Shown piece after piece: positions 27,749-37,115 of a stretch of DNA of 64,000 nucleotides (position 1 is the stretch's first letter; every line of letters starts with the position of its first letter). Location of the stretch: positions 1-64,000 of the forward strand of contig CAYYOT010000009.1 of NCBI GenBank assembly GCA_964473255.1, written 5' to 3'. A program made the position numbers and the translations under genes. Under the pieces are notes generated by a model. It did no database searches. It was not told the origin of the DNA and worked only from the letters and a program-made list of their open reading frames with translations. Origin of the DNA: Kuafuiihalomonas sp964473255 (GTDB taxonomy: Bacteria; Myxococcota; Kuafuiibacteriia; Kuafuiibacteriales; Kuafuiibacteriaceae).

Positions 27749-27910
27749 GGCGCGAACTCTACAAGGTAACCGGACGCTCTGGGGCAACAAAGCCGTCCCC
27801 GACCTCAGAAGGGACCGATTCGATTCTGGCGAGCGGCGTGGATCACGCTGCCATCCGCGGACCGCGCTCGATGAAGCGCTGCGTCGTCGGTCGACGGCGG
27901 TATGGGCGGG

Positions 27911-28729
27911 TCAGTCGACGAGCGGAACGATGTCGAGGCGGGCCGTGCCCAGTGAGCTCAGCACGTCGCGCGTCGCTTCTGCTTGCTGGACCACGGCCGC
28001 GCGGCGCTCCACGAGGACGGCCCGCTCGAGAGACTCGAGGGCGAGTCCATCTCCCACGGCCACGATGAGCGCGACCAAGAGCGGCGACAGACTGGGGTTG
28101 AACGCCGCGCTCTCCAAGTAGGAGCCGGCCACGGTCGCGCCACTCGAGAAGGACAGCGCGACCCCGGAATGACTGTTCGTGTACGGACTCCAGGCACGCT
28201 GCGCCGCAGCCTCGGCGAGGGATTTCAGATCGGTGGATCCGACGTTCGAAGAAGAGGGCCGCTCTGGGCTCTCTTTAATGGGCGTCGTTTCGACGCCCAA
28301 CGCCGATGGTGCGAAAGGGTCGGGCAGATACTCGCGAAGGGGACGGGAACGGCCGTCGACGAGGATGCTGAGTTCCGGCGCCATCTCGAAGAGGAACTGC
28401 CGGCAGTGGCCGCAAGGAGCCGCGGAAGCGGCGAGTTCGATGAGACCGGCCTCGCCCCGCATGAAGGCCGACGCCGCGGCGGCCTGCTCGGCGTGGACCG
28501 ACCATCCGAGCGGAAGACCTGCAAACTCGAGGTTGAAGCCGAGAAGAACCGTCCCCGAAGACGCCCGAACCGCAGCCCCGACCGCGAACCCAGAGACGGT
28601 CGGCCGGGACAACCGCAGGGCCCGCTGGGTCAGAGCTTCGAGGACGATCGGCGAGGTTTCAGCGGATGCGACGCCGAGCTCCGCCACGTCGGCTGCGGAC
28701 CAGACGCCTGGTCGACGGGGCTGCACCAT
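27911..28729 (-). CDS. cdd: Cytidine deaminase, two-domain type
   Basis: A 272-residue homodimer-type deaminase like E. coli Cdd: an N-terminal catalytic domain with HAE (SVHAEQAAAA) and PCGHC zinc motifs, and a degenerate C-terminal copy that lacks the zinc residues. It hydrolyses cytidine/deoxycytidine to uridine/deoxyuridine in pyrimidine salvage. The length suits the two-domain form. Its start lies just upstream of the end of the Cys-rich lipoprotein gene, which points the same way. Confidence 0.9.
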   Translation of the reverse strand: MVQPRRPGVWSAADVAELGVASAETSPIVLEALTQRALRLSRPTVSGFAVGAAVRASSGTVLLGFNLEFAGLPLGWSVHAEQAAAASAFMRGEAGLIELAASAAPCGHCRQFLFEMAPELSILVDGRSRPLREYLPDPFAPSALGVETTPIKESPERPSSSNVGSTDLKSLAEAAAQRAWSPYTNSHSGVALSFSSGATVAGSYLESAAFNPSLSPLLVALIVAVGDGLALESLERAVLVERRAAVVQQAEATRDVLSSLGTARLDIVPLVD

Positions 28730-28748
28730 ACCCGTGGATTCTACGGCT

Positions 28749-29453
28749 CTATCGAAGGCACCCGCACCCGCAATCGTCGTCGAAGGGAATATCCGAGATG
28801 CCGCAGGCCAGCGAAATCTCGTCGCACACGGCCGTCGAGGTGCTCACGTACAGAACGCCCGGGTCGTTGGGGTCGGGACAGCCAGAGCCAGGCGGAGGCT
28901 CGATACAGCCGCAACCACAGCCATCGTCGAAGGGTGCACATCCAGCCGGGCAGCTGAACGTGATCAGGTCACAGGTGTCGGGGTCATCACTCAGGTAGTG
29001 AACCTCGCCACTCGTGGGGTCGGGGCACGCGGCCTCGCATCCGCACCCGCACGTGCTGTCGAACCGCGCCTGACCCTCGGGACAGGTGAACTCGATGACT
29101 TCGCAGACCGTCTGATCGTCGCCCAGGTAGGTCACCTCGGGAGCGTCCGCGTCCGGGCAGGAGGTCGTCGATGTGTCCGTGCCGTCCATGGCGGCGGGTG
29201 CACAACCGCAGCCGCAGCTTCCCACGAAGGAGTCGAAGCCGACGGGACAGTCGAACGGGATGGCCGCGCAGGCCAGGGTGTCCGCCGAGAAGAGGATGAT
29301 GTCGGTCCCCCGGGGGCAGTCGGCCAAGCACGCATTGGAGCTCTCGGCGTCCGCCGGAGTGCAGACCGGTCGCCCGCCGTACCGGCTCGAGAATTCGTAG
29401 CAGCCGGACAGGGCGAGCCCGGCCATCGTGACCAGAACCAAACGCGCGCTCAT
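28749..29453 (-). CDS. Lipoprotein with four CGCGC modules
   Basis: A 234-residue secreted lipoprotein (lipobox LSGCY). After a short linker it carries four modules of about 45 residues, each built as a CPD-type opening, a V-x-Y-L/V strand, a central Cys, F-x-CP and an FD-x-x-CGCGC ending. The function is unknown; the dense Cys pattern suggests a disulfide-stabilised or metal-binding surface protein. The ATG at 29453 has GGAG eight bases upstream. It sits 29 bp downstream of the barrel gene on the same strand and is likely co-transcribed with it. Confidence 0.82.
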   Translation of the reverse strand: MSARLVLVTMAGLALSGCYEFSSRYGGRPVCTPADAESSNACLADCPRGTDIILFSADTLACAAIPFDCPVGFDSFVGSCGCGCAPAAMDGTDTSTTSCPDADAPEVTYLGDDQTVCEVIEFTCPEGQARFDSTCGCGCEAACPDPTSGEVHYLSDDPDTCDLITFSCPAGCAPFDDGCGCGCIEPPPGSGCPDPNDPGVLYVSTSTAVCDEISLACGISDIPFDDDCGCGCLR

Positions 29454-29482
29454 CGTCGTGTCTCCATGAACATCGTCGAGCC

Positions 29483-30325
29483 TCAAGGCCCGAATTGAAA
29501 GCCGGCGCGGATGGTCGTCGACCATCCCTCCGGTTCGAGTTGTAGCGATTGAATCAGCCGGGCGGCCGCCTCCCCCTGTTCGATGTTGCGCCGGGCGTAG
29601 CCGCTGACGCCGGCGGCCGACCACCATTCGCGGACCACGGCCGCCTCGACGAAGAGGTCCACGTGATTGGCGTTGGGGGGTGTGAGCTTGACGCGAAGGC
29701 CGAGCACCGGGCCGACGGCCCATCCTTCATGCTTGCTCTCGAACTCGACGTCGGGGACGCGGCGAAAACCCACCGTGCGTCCGGTGCGACTGCTGCGAAG
29801 GGCAACCACCTGGCCCGATGAGCTGCGAAAGCCGACGAACTGAAACATCCGCTGGCCGTCGATGCCGATGTACGGCCGCAGACCGCGCCGTTGGACGAGC
29901 GTGAAGCGGGTGGACAGCCCGACGGTCGCGCGCATGGACCAGGGTTCGCTGAAGCCCTCCAGGCGCTCCAGCGCGTCCGTATCGACCCCGCCGAGGAGCA
30001 GCTCACCGAACAAACCAACGCTGAACCAACTCGCGATCTCGCCGCCGATCAGCCCACCGAATCCGAACGCCGCCTCAGGAATCGCGGGCTGTTCGACCCC
30101 GGTGTAGAAGGCTCCGCCGTAGTACCCCGCAAGCCCTTGCCCGTACAGGCGAAGGATGAAGCCGCTGCGGGGTTGGAGCAGGTTGCGGTCTTCGGGCTCG
30201 CCACTTTCGGCCGGTCCTTGCTGCTCTTTCGGCGGCGACCCCGAATCGGCTTCGGTGGCGCGGACCGGCGCGCTCACCACGACGCCCGCGATGGACAAGG
30301 AGCAGATGACCGCGTGGCAACGCAC
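29483..30325 (-). CDS. Outer-membrane beta-barrel protein
   Basis: A 280-residue exported protein with a signal peptide (cleavage near ATEA), a charged Glu/Pro-rich linker to residue about 48, and alternating hydrophobic strands (FILRLYGQGLAGYYGGAFYTG, WAVGPVLGLRVKL, TIRAGFQFGP). The final strand ends in FGP. It is a small barrel of the type common in Myxococcota genomes; no function can be given. The start is GTG at 30325. Confidence 0.65.
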   Translation of the reverse strand: MRCHAVICSLSIAGVVVSAPVRATEADSGSPPKEQQGPAESGEPEDRNLLQPRSGFILRLYGQGLAGYYGGAFYTGVEQPAIPEAAFGFGGLIGGEIASWFSVGLFGELLLGGVDTDALERLEGFSEPWSMRATVGLSTRFTLVQRRGLRPYIGIDGQRMFQFVGFRSSSGQVVALRSSRTGRTVGFRRVPDVEFESKHEGWAVGPVLGLRVKLTPPNANHVDLFVEAAVVREWWSAAGVSGYARRNIEQGEAAARLIQSLQLEPEGWSTTIRAGFQFGP

Positions 30326-30595
30326 CGTACTCTTGCCTACACATCGGGGTTCGACGTCGGCAGGAAAAAGCGTCGGATGCAGCGGATGGAGTGCAAGCCA
30401 TTCAGTGGAACGACCTAGTTTGGTTAACCACTCGGCAAGAATGGCCGATTCACCGGTCGAGCGGGGCCGGATGAACGGCCGCTCAGTCCTTTCGCGGGCC
30501 GGTCGCGGCCCTCGAGCCTTTCGGTTTCAATCGCGCATTCGCGGACCACGATGATGGTTGACTCGGGTTCGAGTTCAGGCTGCAGCTTCCGCGCG

Positions 30596-31345
30596 ATGGA
30601 CGTCCAAAATATGGCCTGTGCTCTCGCGCTGATGACGGCCGTTGCCTGCACGTCTCGCACCGACCCGACGGAGCCGACCCCATCCACCGAGACGCCGGCC
30701 GCGAGCGAGGCGGCCCCATCCACCGAGACGGCGGCCACGAGCGAAACGCCAACTCCGTCCTCCAGGCCCTCGGGTCCTCGAGCATCGACGGGCAATGGCC
30801 AGGTCGGGGTAGGCGATTTTCTCAACGTGCGTTTTGGCGCTCCGGTGCCCGAGACGCTCAAGGCGGCAGGGCCGAACACGCCGCCGATCGGGCAATCCGA
30901 CCTGATCGTCTACCAGCCGATCACGGCGCCAACCCCAGATTTTGGGACCGCCGGCGTCGCCGTCGTCGAAAACTCCGAAGAGGCGGCGAAAGCGGGACTG
31001 CACTACGACACGACCGGCGTCGTCTGGGGAGCGTATTTCGAGTCTCCGCAGGATGGATGCGATCCCGAACTATTTACGAAATGGGTGGATCGAGCCCGCG
31101 AGGGCCGAAAGGAGCTGTCCTTCGACCGAAAGGAAGCGCCGGTCGGCAACGGCAAGCGCATCTTGGGGCGTCTGGTCACGCCCCGTGCTCTGTGGAACTT
31201 CGACTGCGACGATGAGTCTTTCAGCATCGCCGTTCGAGACACGTCGGTGCTGGCCGCTTCGGGCGACGAAGCCACCCGTGCGTTCTTCGATACCAACTAC
31301 GAGAGTTTCTTGAAGAGCCTGGGCATCGACGCGGCGTCGAAGTAG
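30596..31345 (+). CDS. Lipoprotein with a Thr/Ser/Glu/Pro-rich linker
   Basis: A 249-residue predicted lipoprotein (lipobox TAVAC after a short hydrophobic helix). The linker is Thr/Ser/Pro/Glu-rich and holds an imperfect 33-bp direct repeat (PSTETPAAS and PSTETAATS units). The C-terminal domain of about 170 residues is not recognised. ATG 30596 or 30611 are both acceptable; neither has a strong ribosome site. It lies on the same strand as the DUF1592 gene, which starts 137 bp later. Confidence 0.65.
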   Translation: MDVQNMACALALMTAVACTSRTDPTEPTPSTETPAASEAAPSTETAATSETPTPSSRPSGPRASTGNGQVGVGDFLNVRFGAPVPETLKAAGPNTPPIGQSDLIVYQPITAPTPDFGTAGVAVVENSEEAAKAGLHYDTTGVVWGAYFESPQDGCDPELFTKWVDRAREGRKELSFDRKEAPVGNGKRILGRLVTPRALWNFDCDDESFSIAVRDTSVLAASGDEATRAFFDTNYESFLKSLGIDAASK

Positions 31346-31482
31346 CGACCTACATCGTCGTACCTCGCCGTCATTGCTCCGTGGGGCCTGGCGCACCCGT
31401 TTTGGGGGCGGCACGCCCCGAATCGGACGGGGAGCCGATGTGACCCTAGCGCGGCACGAGCATTGCTGTGCAGGATGCGATG

Positions 31483-33204
31483 ATGCGGACGATCGGAGTT
31501 TCGGCCGGGGCCGCGATCGCGGCCGCCGTCTTCGGCGCGGCCTGCACCGGTCAGATCGAGACGCCGGCGACCATCGATGGTCCGGTCGGTAGCGGTGATC
31601 GCGGGGGCCCGACCGGGGGCGAGAGGGAAGGCGACTTCACCAGCGAAGCGTGCCTGGCCGAGCCGGGTTTCGTGCCCTTGCACCGGCTCAACAAGCGCGA
31701 ATACAACGCCGCGATCCGGGAGCTGTTCGGCGTTTCGGGAGACTACGGTTCCCGCCTTCCGTCCGACAACAAAGCGACGCGCTACGACAACAATTCGATC
31801 GTCCAGCAGATCAGTGGCGCTCATATTGAAGGCTACCTTGCGGCCTCGGAAGACGTCATGGCCGACGTCCTCGCCGCGCGCAGTTTCGCCGATTCCTGCC
31901 CGGGCCCGGCTGACGACACGTGCGCCGCTGCCGTCCTCGAATCCGCGGCGACTCTGGCCTTCCGGCGCGACGTGCAGCCGACCGAAACCGAAGAGCTACT
32001 CGAGCCCTATCGCGAAACGCTGCGCTACGGTCTCGGCTTCGATGAAGCGGTCGCGGCCAGCCTCCGCGCCGTCTTGGTCTCACCGGACTTCTTGTTTCGT
32101 ACGCTCGGTGCCGATGGGGACCTCGCCGACGTCGACGCCGAGCTGGGAACGGTCGTCAACCTGACGGGAGTGGAGTACGCCACGCGACTTGCAGGCTTTA
32201 TTTGGGGCTCCGTCCCGGACGCGCAGCTGCTCGATGAAGCGCGCTCCGGATGGTTCGACGACCGCGACACGCCCGAGACGCAGAGCCGCATCCGCCAGGT
32301 CGTCGAGCGGATGCTGCAGGACGAGCGCTCCTCCGCTCTGGTCGACGTCTTCTTTTCGACCTTCTTTCACCTCGACATGATGACGGCGTCCTACCGACGA
32401 CCGGACCCCAACCAGTTTCCCGTGTGGGAGCCCGAACTGGAGGCCGCGATGATCGCCGAGACGCGGACGTTCATCGCCCAAGTCATCGAATCGGACACCA
32501 GTCCCCTTGACCTGCTGACCGCCGATTACTCCTTCATCAACCGGGCCCTCGCGGAAACGATCTACGGCATCGACGGAAGCGGCTTGGACGACGCGCTCCA
32601 GCGGGTCGAGCTACCGGACGAGCGACGAGGGATTCTCACTCAAGGGACGATCCTCACCATGACGTCGAATCCGGACCGCACGTCGATCGTGAATCGCGGC
32701 CTGTGGGTCATGGACAACCTCATGTGCTTACCGACTCCCTCGGATGCTCCGCCGGATGCGCCGACGGAAACACCGGAGATCGAAGGTGCTTCGATTCGCG
32801 AACGACTGGAAGCCCATCGGTCCGACCCCAGCTGCGCCGTCTGCCATTCAACGATGGACCCGCTCGGCTTCGGTCTCGAGAATTTCGATGCCATCGGCCG
32901 CCATCGCGACGCGGACGATGACGGATTTCCGGTGGACGCCCGTGGGGAGCTGCCCGATGGGCGTGCGTTCTCCGGCGCGACCGAGCTCGTCGACATGATC
33001 GCTCGGTCCGGGGATTTCGAGCGCTGCTTGACCCGTCACTTGCTCGAGTATGCCGTCGGTCGCCGGGTCGGGGCCGCCGACGAGTGCACGCTCGACCGGA
33101 TCGATGCCGCTCTCACCGAAACCAGCCCGATCTCCGAGTGGGTACTCCAGGTGGTGCTGAGCGCTCCCTTCTCTCAACAGCAGGTGTCGGAGGACGCGCG
33201 ATGA
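31483..33204 (+). CDS. DUF1592/DUF1588 secreted cytochrome-type protein
   Basis: A 573-residue lipoprotein (signal, then AVFGAAC lipobox) with the ordered set of domains seen in this family: DUF1587-like (LHRLNKREYNAAIRELFG), DUF1595-like, DUF1592 (SLRAVLVSPDFLFR), DUF1588 (RRGILTQGTILTMTSNPDRTS) and DUF1585. One CxxCH motif (CAVCHSTMDPLGF) could bind heme c. These proteins are widespread in Planctomycetes and Myxococcota and are always paired with DUF1552; their function is unknown. The start at 31483 has AGGA seven bases upstream; ATG 31480 is also possible. Confidence 0.87.
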   Translation: MRTIGVSAGAAIAAAVFGAACTGQIETPATIDGPVGSGDRGGPTGGEREGDFTSEACLAEPGFVPLHRLNKREYNAAIRELFGVSGDYGSRLPSDNKATRYDNNSIVQQISGAHIEGYLAASEDVMADVLAARSFADSCPGPADDTCAAAVLESAATLAFRRDVQPTETEELLEPYRETLRYGLGFDEAVAASLRAVLVSPDFLFRTLGADGDLADVDAELGTVVNLTGVEYATRLAGFIWGSVPDAQLLDEARSGWFDDRDTPETQSRIRQVVERMLQDERSSALVDVFFSTFFHLDMMTASYRRPDPNQFPVWEPELEAAMIAETRTFIAQVIESDTSPLDLLTADYSFINRALAETIYGIDGSGLDDALQRVELPDERRGILTQGTILTMTSNPDRTSIVNRGLWVMDNLMCLPTPSDAPPDAPTETPEIEGASIRERLEAHRSDPSCAVCHSTMDPLGFGLENFDAIGRHRDADDDGFPVDARGELPDGRAFSGATELVDMIARSGDFERCLTRHLLEYAVGRRVGAADECTLDRIDAALTETSPISEWVLQVVLSAPFSQQQVSEDAR

Positions 33205-34664
33205 CAGATCGGTCGGGACTCGCCCTTCACCGTCGAGCCTTTCTCCGAGGCTTGGGCGGGAGCATGATCACTCTTCCTTTCCTGGAGGCCTTCGCCGCTC
33301 GCCGGGTTAGGGCGGCTCCTCGCTTCGTGCCACCGCGGATGGTGTATCTATGGTTCGACCTCGGCGTCTATCGGGACACGTGGCTCCCCGGCAGCAACGG
33401 GTCGCAGCTCGAGCTGCCGACTCTTCTCGAAGGTCCGCTCGGTGCCCTCCGTCAGGATCTGATCATGCCCGTCCGCGTGGCCAACTACTACGGAGACAGC
33501 CACGGCGAAGGTCCGGGCGATCACGCCCGCTCGGTCGGCACGTTCTTGACCTGTGCGCATCAGCGTTACGGGACGAGTAACGACCGACCTCGCGTCGCCT
33601 TGCCCGAGCCTCCATCCGGTACGCCTCGGCGCATCGGAAATGGAGAGAGCCACAATGGCTATGACGCGGAAGTGTTCACGCGTGGCATCGAAGGCTCGGT
33701 CGATCAGGTGGCGGCGCGGCTGCCCTTCAACGCGCCGTATTTGCTCAAGTCGCTGCAGATCAAGCGTGGCGGTGGTGGAGACTCCTATCACAACGACGTC
33801 ATGAGACACTTGTCATGGATCGATGCCTCGCAGCCGGCGCCGCGCTACGAGTCTCCTCGACAAGTCTTTGATCGGCTCTTTGCCAACCAGCGCACACCGT
33901 CGGAGGAAGATCCCACCCCGAGCATCGAACGGAGCATCCTCTCCACGGTGGGGCCGGCGGTATCTCGGTTGAATCAGCGACTGGGGCGTGAAGATCAGCA
34001 GCGACTCGACCGCTACCTCACCGAGGTCCGCGACCTCGAGGCGCGCATCCAGCAGGCGGAAGAAGCTATCGACGAGCTGCCCGTGCGGGCCTGCGCGCTC
34101 GGCGAAGCGGCAGACTTTCCGAGCAACAACATCGACTTCCCCACCCACATCGACTTGACGCTGTCGCTCTTGGTGAAGGCGTTCGAGTGCGACATCACGC
34201 GAATCGTGACCTACGGTATGCCGTACGGCGGCTTCGGGTTCCGCCAGGACGCGCGCGGGCGGCAGCTCACGAAGAGTGCTCACAACTTCTACTCCCATCA
34301 CGGAGACGACCAGGAGGCCCGCGAAGGACTCGAGTCGATCTCGACGTTCTGGGTGGAGAAGTTCGCAACGTTCGTCGAGGACATGAAGTCGCGGACCGAT
34401 GTCGACGGACAGTCGTTGCTGCACAACAGCATGATCATGATGGGCTGCGGCATGATGGATGGAAACAGCCACAATTCCCATCGCGGCAATGCCAGTCTCC
34501 CCCTGCTCCTCGCCGGTCGGGCCAGCGGGGCCTGGACCCCCGGTCGACGCGTGGACCTCGGCCAGCCCGTCAAGCTCGCGGATATCCACCTCAACTTCCT
34601 GCGAAACATGGGATACGACGGCGGCCCGTTCGGCGACGGCGACGGCGTCACGGTTCCGCTCTAG
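33201..34664 (+). CDS. DUF1552 protein, twin-arginine-type export signal
   Basis: A 487-residue protein beginning with HRRAFLRGLGG, a twin-arginine-like signal followed by a hydrophobic stretch, and then the DUF1552 domain (MVYLWFDLGVYRDTWLP, GGGGDSYHNDVMRHLSW, NSMIMMGCGMMDGNSHN, HRGNASLPLLLAG). The ATG overlaps the stop of the DUF1592 gene (ATGA), so the pair is translationally coupled. Export by the Tat route suggests folding or cofactor insertion in the cytoplasm. The biochemical role of the pair is undescribed. Confidence 0.88.
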   Translation: MTDRSGLALHRRAFLRGLGGSMITLPFLEAFAARRVRAAPRFVPPRMVYLWFDLGVYRDTWLPGSNGSQLELPTLLEGPLGALRQDLIMPVRVANYYGDSHGEGPGDHARSVGTFLTCAHQRYGTSNDRPRVALPEPPSGTPRRIGNGESHNGYDAEVFTRGIEGSVDQVAARLPFNAPYLLKSLQIKRGGGGDSYHNDVMRHLSWIDASQPAPRYESPRQVFDRLFANQRTPSEEDPTPSIERSILSTVGPAVSRLNQRLGREDQQRLDRYLTEVRDLEARIQQAEEAIDELPVRACALGEAADFPSNNIDFPTHIDLTLSLLVKAFECDITRIVTYGMPYGGFGFRQDARGRQLTKSAHNFYSHHGDDQEAREGLESISTFWVEKFATFVEDMKSRTDVDGQSLLHNSMIMMGCGMMDGNSHNSHRGNASLPLLLAGRASGAWTPGRRVDLGQPVKLADIHLNFLRNMGYDGGPFGDGDGVTVPL

Positions 34665-34680
34665 TTTTCTACGTCGTCCC

Positions 34681-36252
34681 TCAACGCGGGCGAGCGCGGG
34701 CGGCGGCCCGCCGGGCAGCGCTCGAGATGCGTTTCAGGGAGGCCACCGTTGCTTGGCGGACGTCTTCGTCGGCCATCGCTTGCGGTAGTGACAGCGCGAA
34801 ATACCGCTCCCTCAGGGGTGCCGCTTCTTCCAAGCCCAGCGCCTCCACCCGCTCTAGGTCCTGGGCGGTGGCCGCGTAGACCGCTTGAAGCTCCGCGATG
34901 GTCGGGACGGCGGGGGTCCGGCGTGCGCGGGAAGCCGCGGTATCAGCCGGGGCGACCGGGGGCGTCGGTCGGGATCGTCGACGGCGAGTCTTCGCCGGGG
35001 CCGGGGCCGGCGAAGGCAAAGGCTTTACGGAGGCCGGTTCCGCGGCTTCCTGTTCGGGCGGAGCAGGCGTCTTCGGTAGGGCTTTTGGCAGCTCCGCCTT
35101 CGGCGAAGCCACTTCCACGGTATCGCTCGAGGCCGACTCGGCTCGAGGCGCCGTCGGAGGAACCTCGCGCGAGGGCTCGAGCGCCCCGGAAGACGCGAGC
35201 CATACCGTCCCGGCGAGGAGCGTGATCCCGACGAGCGACGCCGCCCCGACCCACCAGCGCCCGCGTTGCGGTCGCTCTTCCAGGACCAGCTCGGCGATCT
35301 CGTCGGGCCATGCATCGGCGGTGGGGCCGGCGAGCATCGTCAACACCTCCTGCGCAGAGCTGGGGCGCTCTTCGGGACTCCAGGCCACCATTCGAGCGAG
35401 CACGGGACCGAGGATCGGGGCCTCGATGCCCGACTCGGCCAGGTCGGGGATGTTCGAGCCCATCGTCGAGGTCAGCCGCTGAGTGTCGGTCGCGCCTCCG
35501 GGATGGCGGCCCATCAGCGTCCGATACCCCAGCATGCCCAGCGCGTAGAGGTCGGCCCGGCCGTCGACGGCGGTCCCGGTCACCTGCTCGGGCGCCATGT
35601 AGCCCGGCGTTCCGAGGAGCGTTCCGGGGCTCGTCAGGCCTTGGCGCGGGACCGAGCTTTCGATGAAGGCGATCCCGAAGTCGGTGATGCGGACGAGGTC
35701 CGAGTCGGGAGAGGGGTAGAGGAGATTCTCGGGCTTCAGGTCCCGGTGGACGAGCCCCAGTGCGTGCGCATGTTCGAGGCCCGCGGCGAGCTGCTCGATC
35801 AGCTGGATCGTCTTCACCTCCGGCCAACGACCCTCCCGCTCCAGACGATCCTCGAGCGTTGGGCCCCCGACGTACTCCATGACCAGGTAGCAGAGAGCGC
35901 CTTCCAGCTCCGCATCGAGGACGGGAACGAGGTTCGGGTGGTTCAGGAGGGCGGCGGTCTCGGCTTCCCGAGTGAAGCGTGCCCGAGCGTTCCCGTTGGC
36001 GGCGAGGTCGCCGTACAGCACCTTGATCGCGAATCGACGCTCGAGCCGGACGTGGCGGGCGCGATAGACCCGACCGTGCCCGCCTTCCCCGACGAACGCT
36101 TCGATCACGTACTGATTCTTGAGCGTGCGACCCAGGAGGGGGTCATCGGCGATGTCGATGAGCTCCACGCCATCGTTGGGACAGCGCAGATAGCCCTGTC
36201 GAAAAACGACCCCGCACGACGGACACCCGAGCCCGGACGGTCCGAGATTCAA
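34681..36252 (-). CDS. Transmembrane Ser/Thr protein kinase with N-terminal zinc ribbon
   Basis: A 523-residue kinase. An N-terminal zinc-ribbon-like motif (CPSCG...CPNDG) precedes a complete Hanks-type kinase domain: GEGGHGRVYRARH, AIKVL, HRDLKPENLL, DFG, GTPGYMAPEQ and DLYALGMLGYRTL. A membrane helix (WWVGAASLVGITLLAGTVWL) follows, and then a Pro/Ala/Lys-rich external segment and a helical C-terminus. The TTG start at 36252 is preferred: GGAGGA lies just upstream, and the TTGA overlaps the stop of the preceding gene. The partner is unknown. Confidence 0.9.
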   Translation of the reverse strand: MNLGPSGLGCPSCGVVFRQGYLRCPNDGVELIDIADDPLLGRTLKNQYVIEAFVGEGGHGRVYRARHVRLERRFAIKVLYGDLAANGNARARFTREAETAALLNHPNLVPVLDAELEGALCYLVMEYVGGPTLEDRLEREGRWPEVKTIQLIEQLAAGLEHAHALGLVHRDLKPENLLYPSPDSDLVRITDFGIAFIESSVPRQGLTSPGTLLGTPGYMAPEQVTGTAVDGRADLYALGMLGYRTLMGRHPGGATDTQRLTSTMGSNIPDLAESGIEAPILGPVLARMVAWSPEERPSSAQEVLTMLAGPTADAWPDEIAELVLEERPQRGRWWVGAASLVGITLLAGTVWLASSGALEPSREVPPTAPRAESASSDTVEVASPKAELPKALPKTPAPPEQEAAEPASVKPLPSPAPAPAKTRRRRSRPTPPVAPADTAASRARRTPAVPTIAELQAVYAATAQDLERVEALGLEEAAPLRERYFALSLPQAMADEDVRQATVASLKRISSAARRAAARARPR

Positions 36253-37043
36253 AAGCGTCCTCCGATGGCGACGTGACGTCGAACCGGATCGAAACCCAGC
36301 GAAACCTCCGGCGACTTCTTTGGCCACAGCCAGTAGCACAGGCCAGCCGCGATCGCGGTCCCCGCGGCAATGCCGAAGGCGACGTCAGCGGTGACGGCCT
36401 TGGCGTCGGCGTCGTCGATGCGGTCAGGGTCGCACGGCGTCTGCGCGCAACCGTCGTCATCGAGGCTGGCCTCGGCCTCGAGCGCGGCGATGCCGAATCC
36501 GATGCCGACGCCGAGCGCGGCGATACTCGTGCCTCCCAGGATCCAGGTGGCTAGTGGGACGGGCTTTCTTCCCGGCTTGGCGGAGACCGCCTCGGCCGGT
36601 CCCTCGCTGCCGGGGGCCAGCGTTCTCGGGGCGGTCGGCGGGGCGCCGTACGACACGGGATCTTCGAGGTCCGCGCGCTGCACTTCGAAACGGGCCAGCG
36701 GCTTTCCGTTCGAGAGGAACCCGTCGAACAGCACGGTTTCACCCACGCGAGCCAGCAGCAGGAACCAGACTTCGTCGGCCGCGAGTCGGAGCCGTACCCC
36801 CTCGACGCACGTAACCCGGGTACCGCAGTCGGCGGGGGCGAAGTCGGGATCGAGGCGTATGATGACCTCGGGGCCATCGATCTGCGAAAAGGCGCGACGC
36901 ACGCCTCGCTCCAGCGCGATGAGATCATCGGGGTCCATGTTGACCGCACTGCTCACCACGATGCCGATCCGCTCGTCCTCCGCCGAGAGGTCGCCGAGGG
37001 GGAGGACCCCGACCAGGGCGAGAGCGAGACCGTGCGCGATCAT
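36249..37043 (-). CDS. Exported protein with C-terminal membrane segments, upstream of the kinase
   Basis: A 264-residue protein with a signal peptide, a domain of about 120 residues that includes one Cys pair (PADCGTRVTCVEG), a Pro-rich spacer, and two hydrophobic segments (LATWILGGTSIAALGVGIGF and a later alanine-rich helix) near the C-terminus. Proteins with this layout are common next to kinases in Myxococcota and have no assigned function. The gene overlaps the kinase start by four bases, implying a shared role or at least coupled expression. Confidence 0.72.
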   Translation of the reverse strand: MIAHGLALALVGVLPLGDLSAEDERIGIVVSSAVNMDPDDLIALERGVRRAFSQIDGPEVIIRLDPDFAPADCGTRVTCVEGVRLRLAADEVWFLLLARVGETVLFDGFLSNGKPLARFEVQRADLEDPVSYGAPPTAPRTLAPGSEGPAEAVSAKPGRKPVPLATWILGGTSIAALGVGIGFGIAALEAEASLDDDGCAQTPCDPDRIDDADAKAVTADVAFGIAAGTAIAAGLCYWLWPKKSPEVSLGFDPVRRHVAIGGRF

Positions 37044-37115
37044 GGATTGACGACCTGAATTGCGTCGGTGCTGCGGACCGACGGAGGGCTTCCATGTGCT
37101 CGACGATGGGGCATC

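Noticed and set aside
31405..31419. Six-bp GC hairpin between the lipoprotein and DUF1592 genes
   Set aside because: No T-run on the proper side; not convincing as a terminator.
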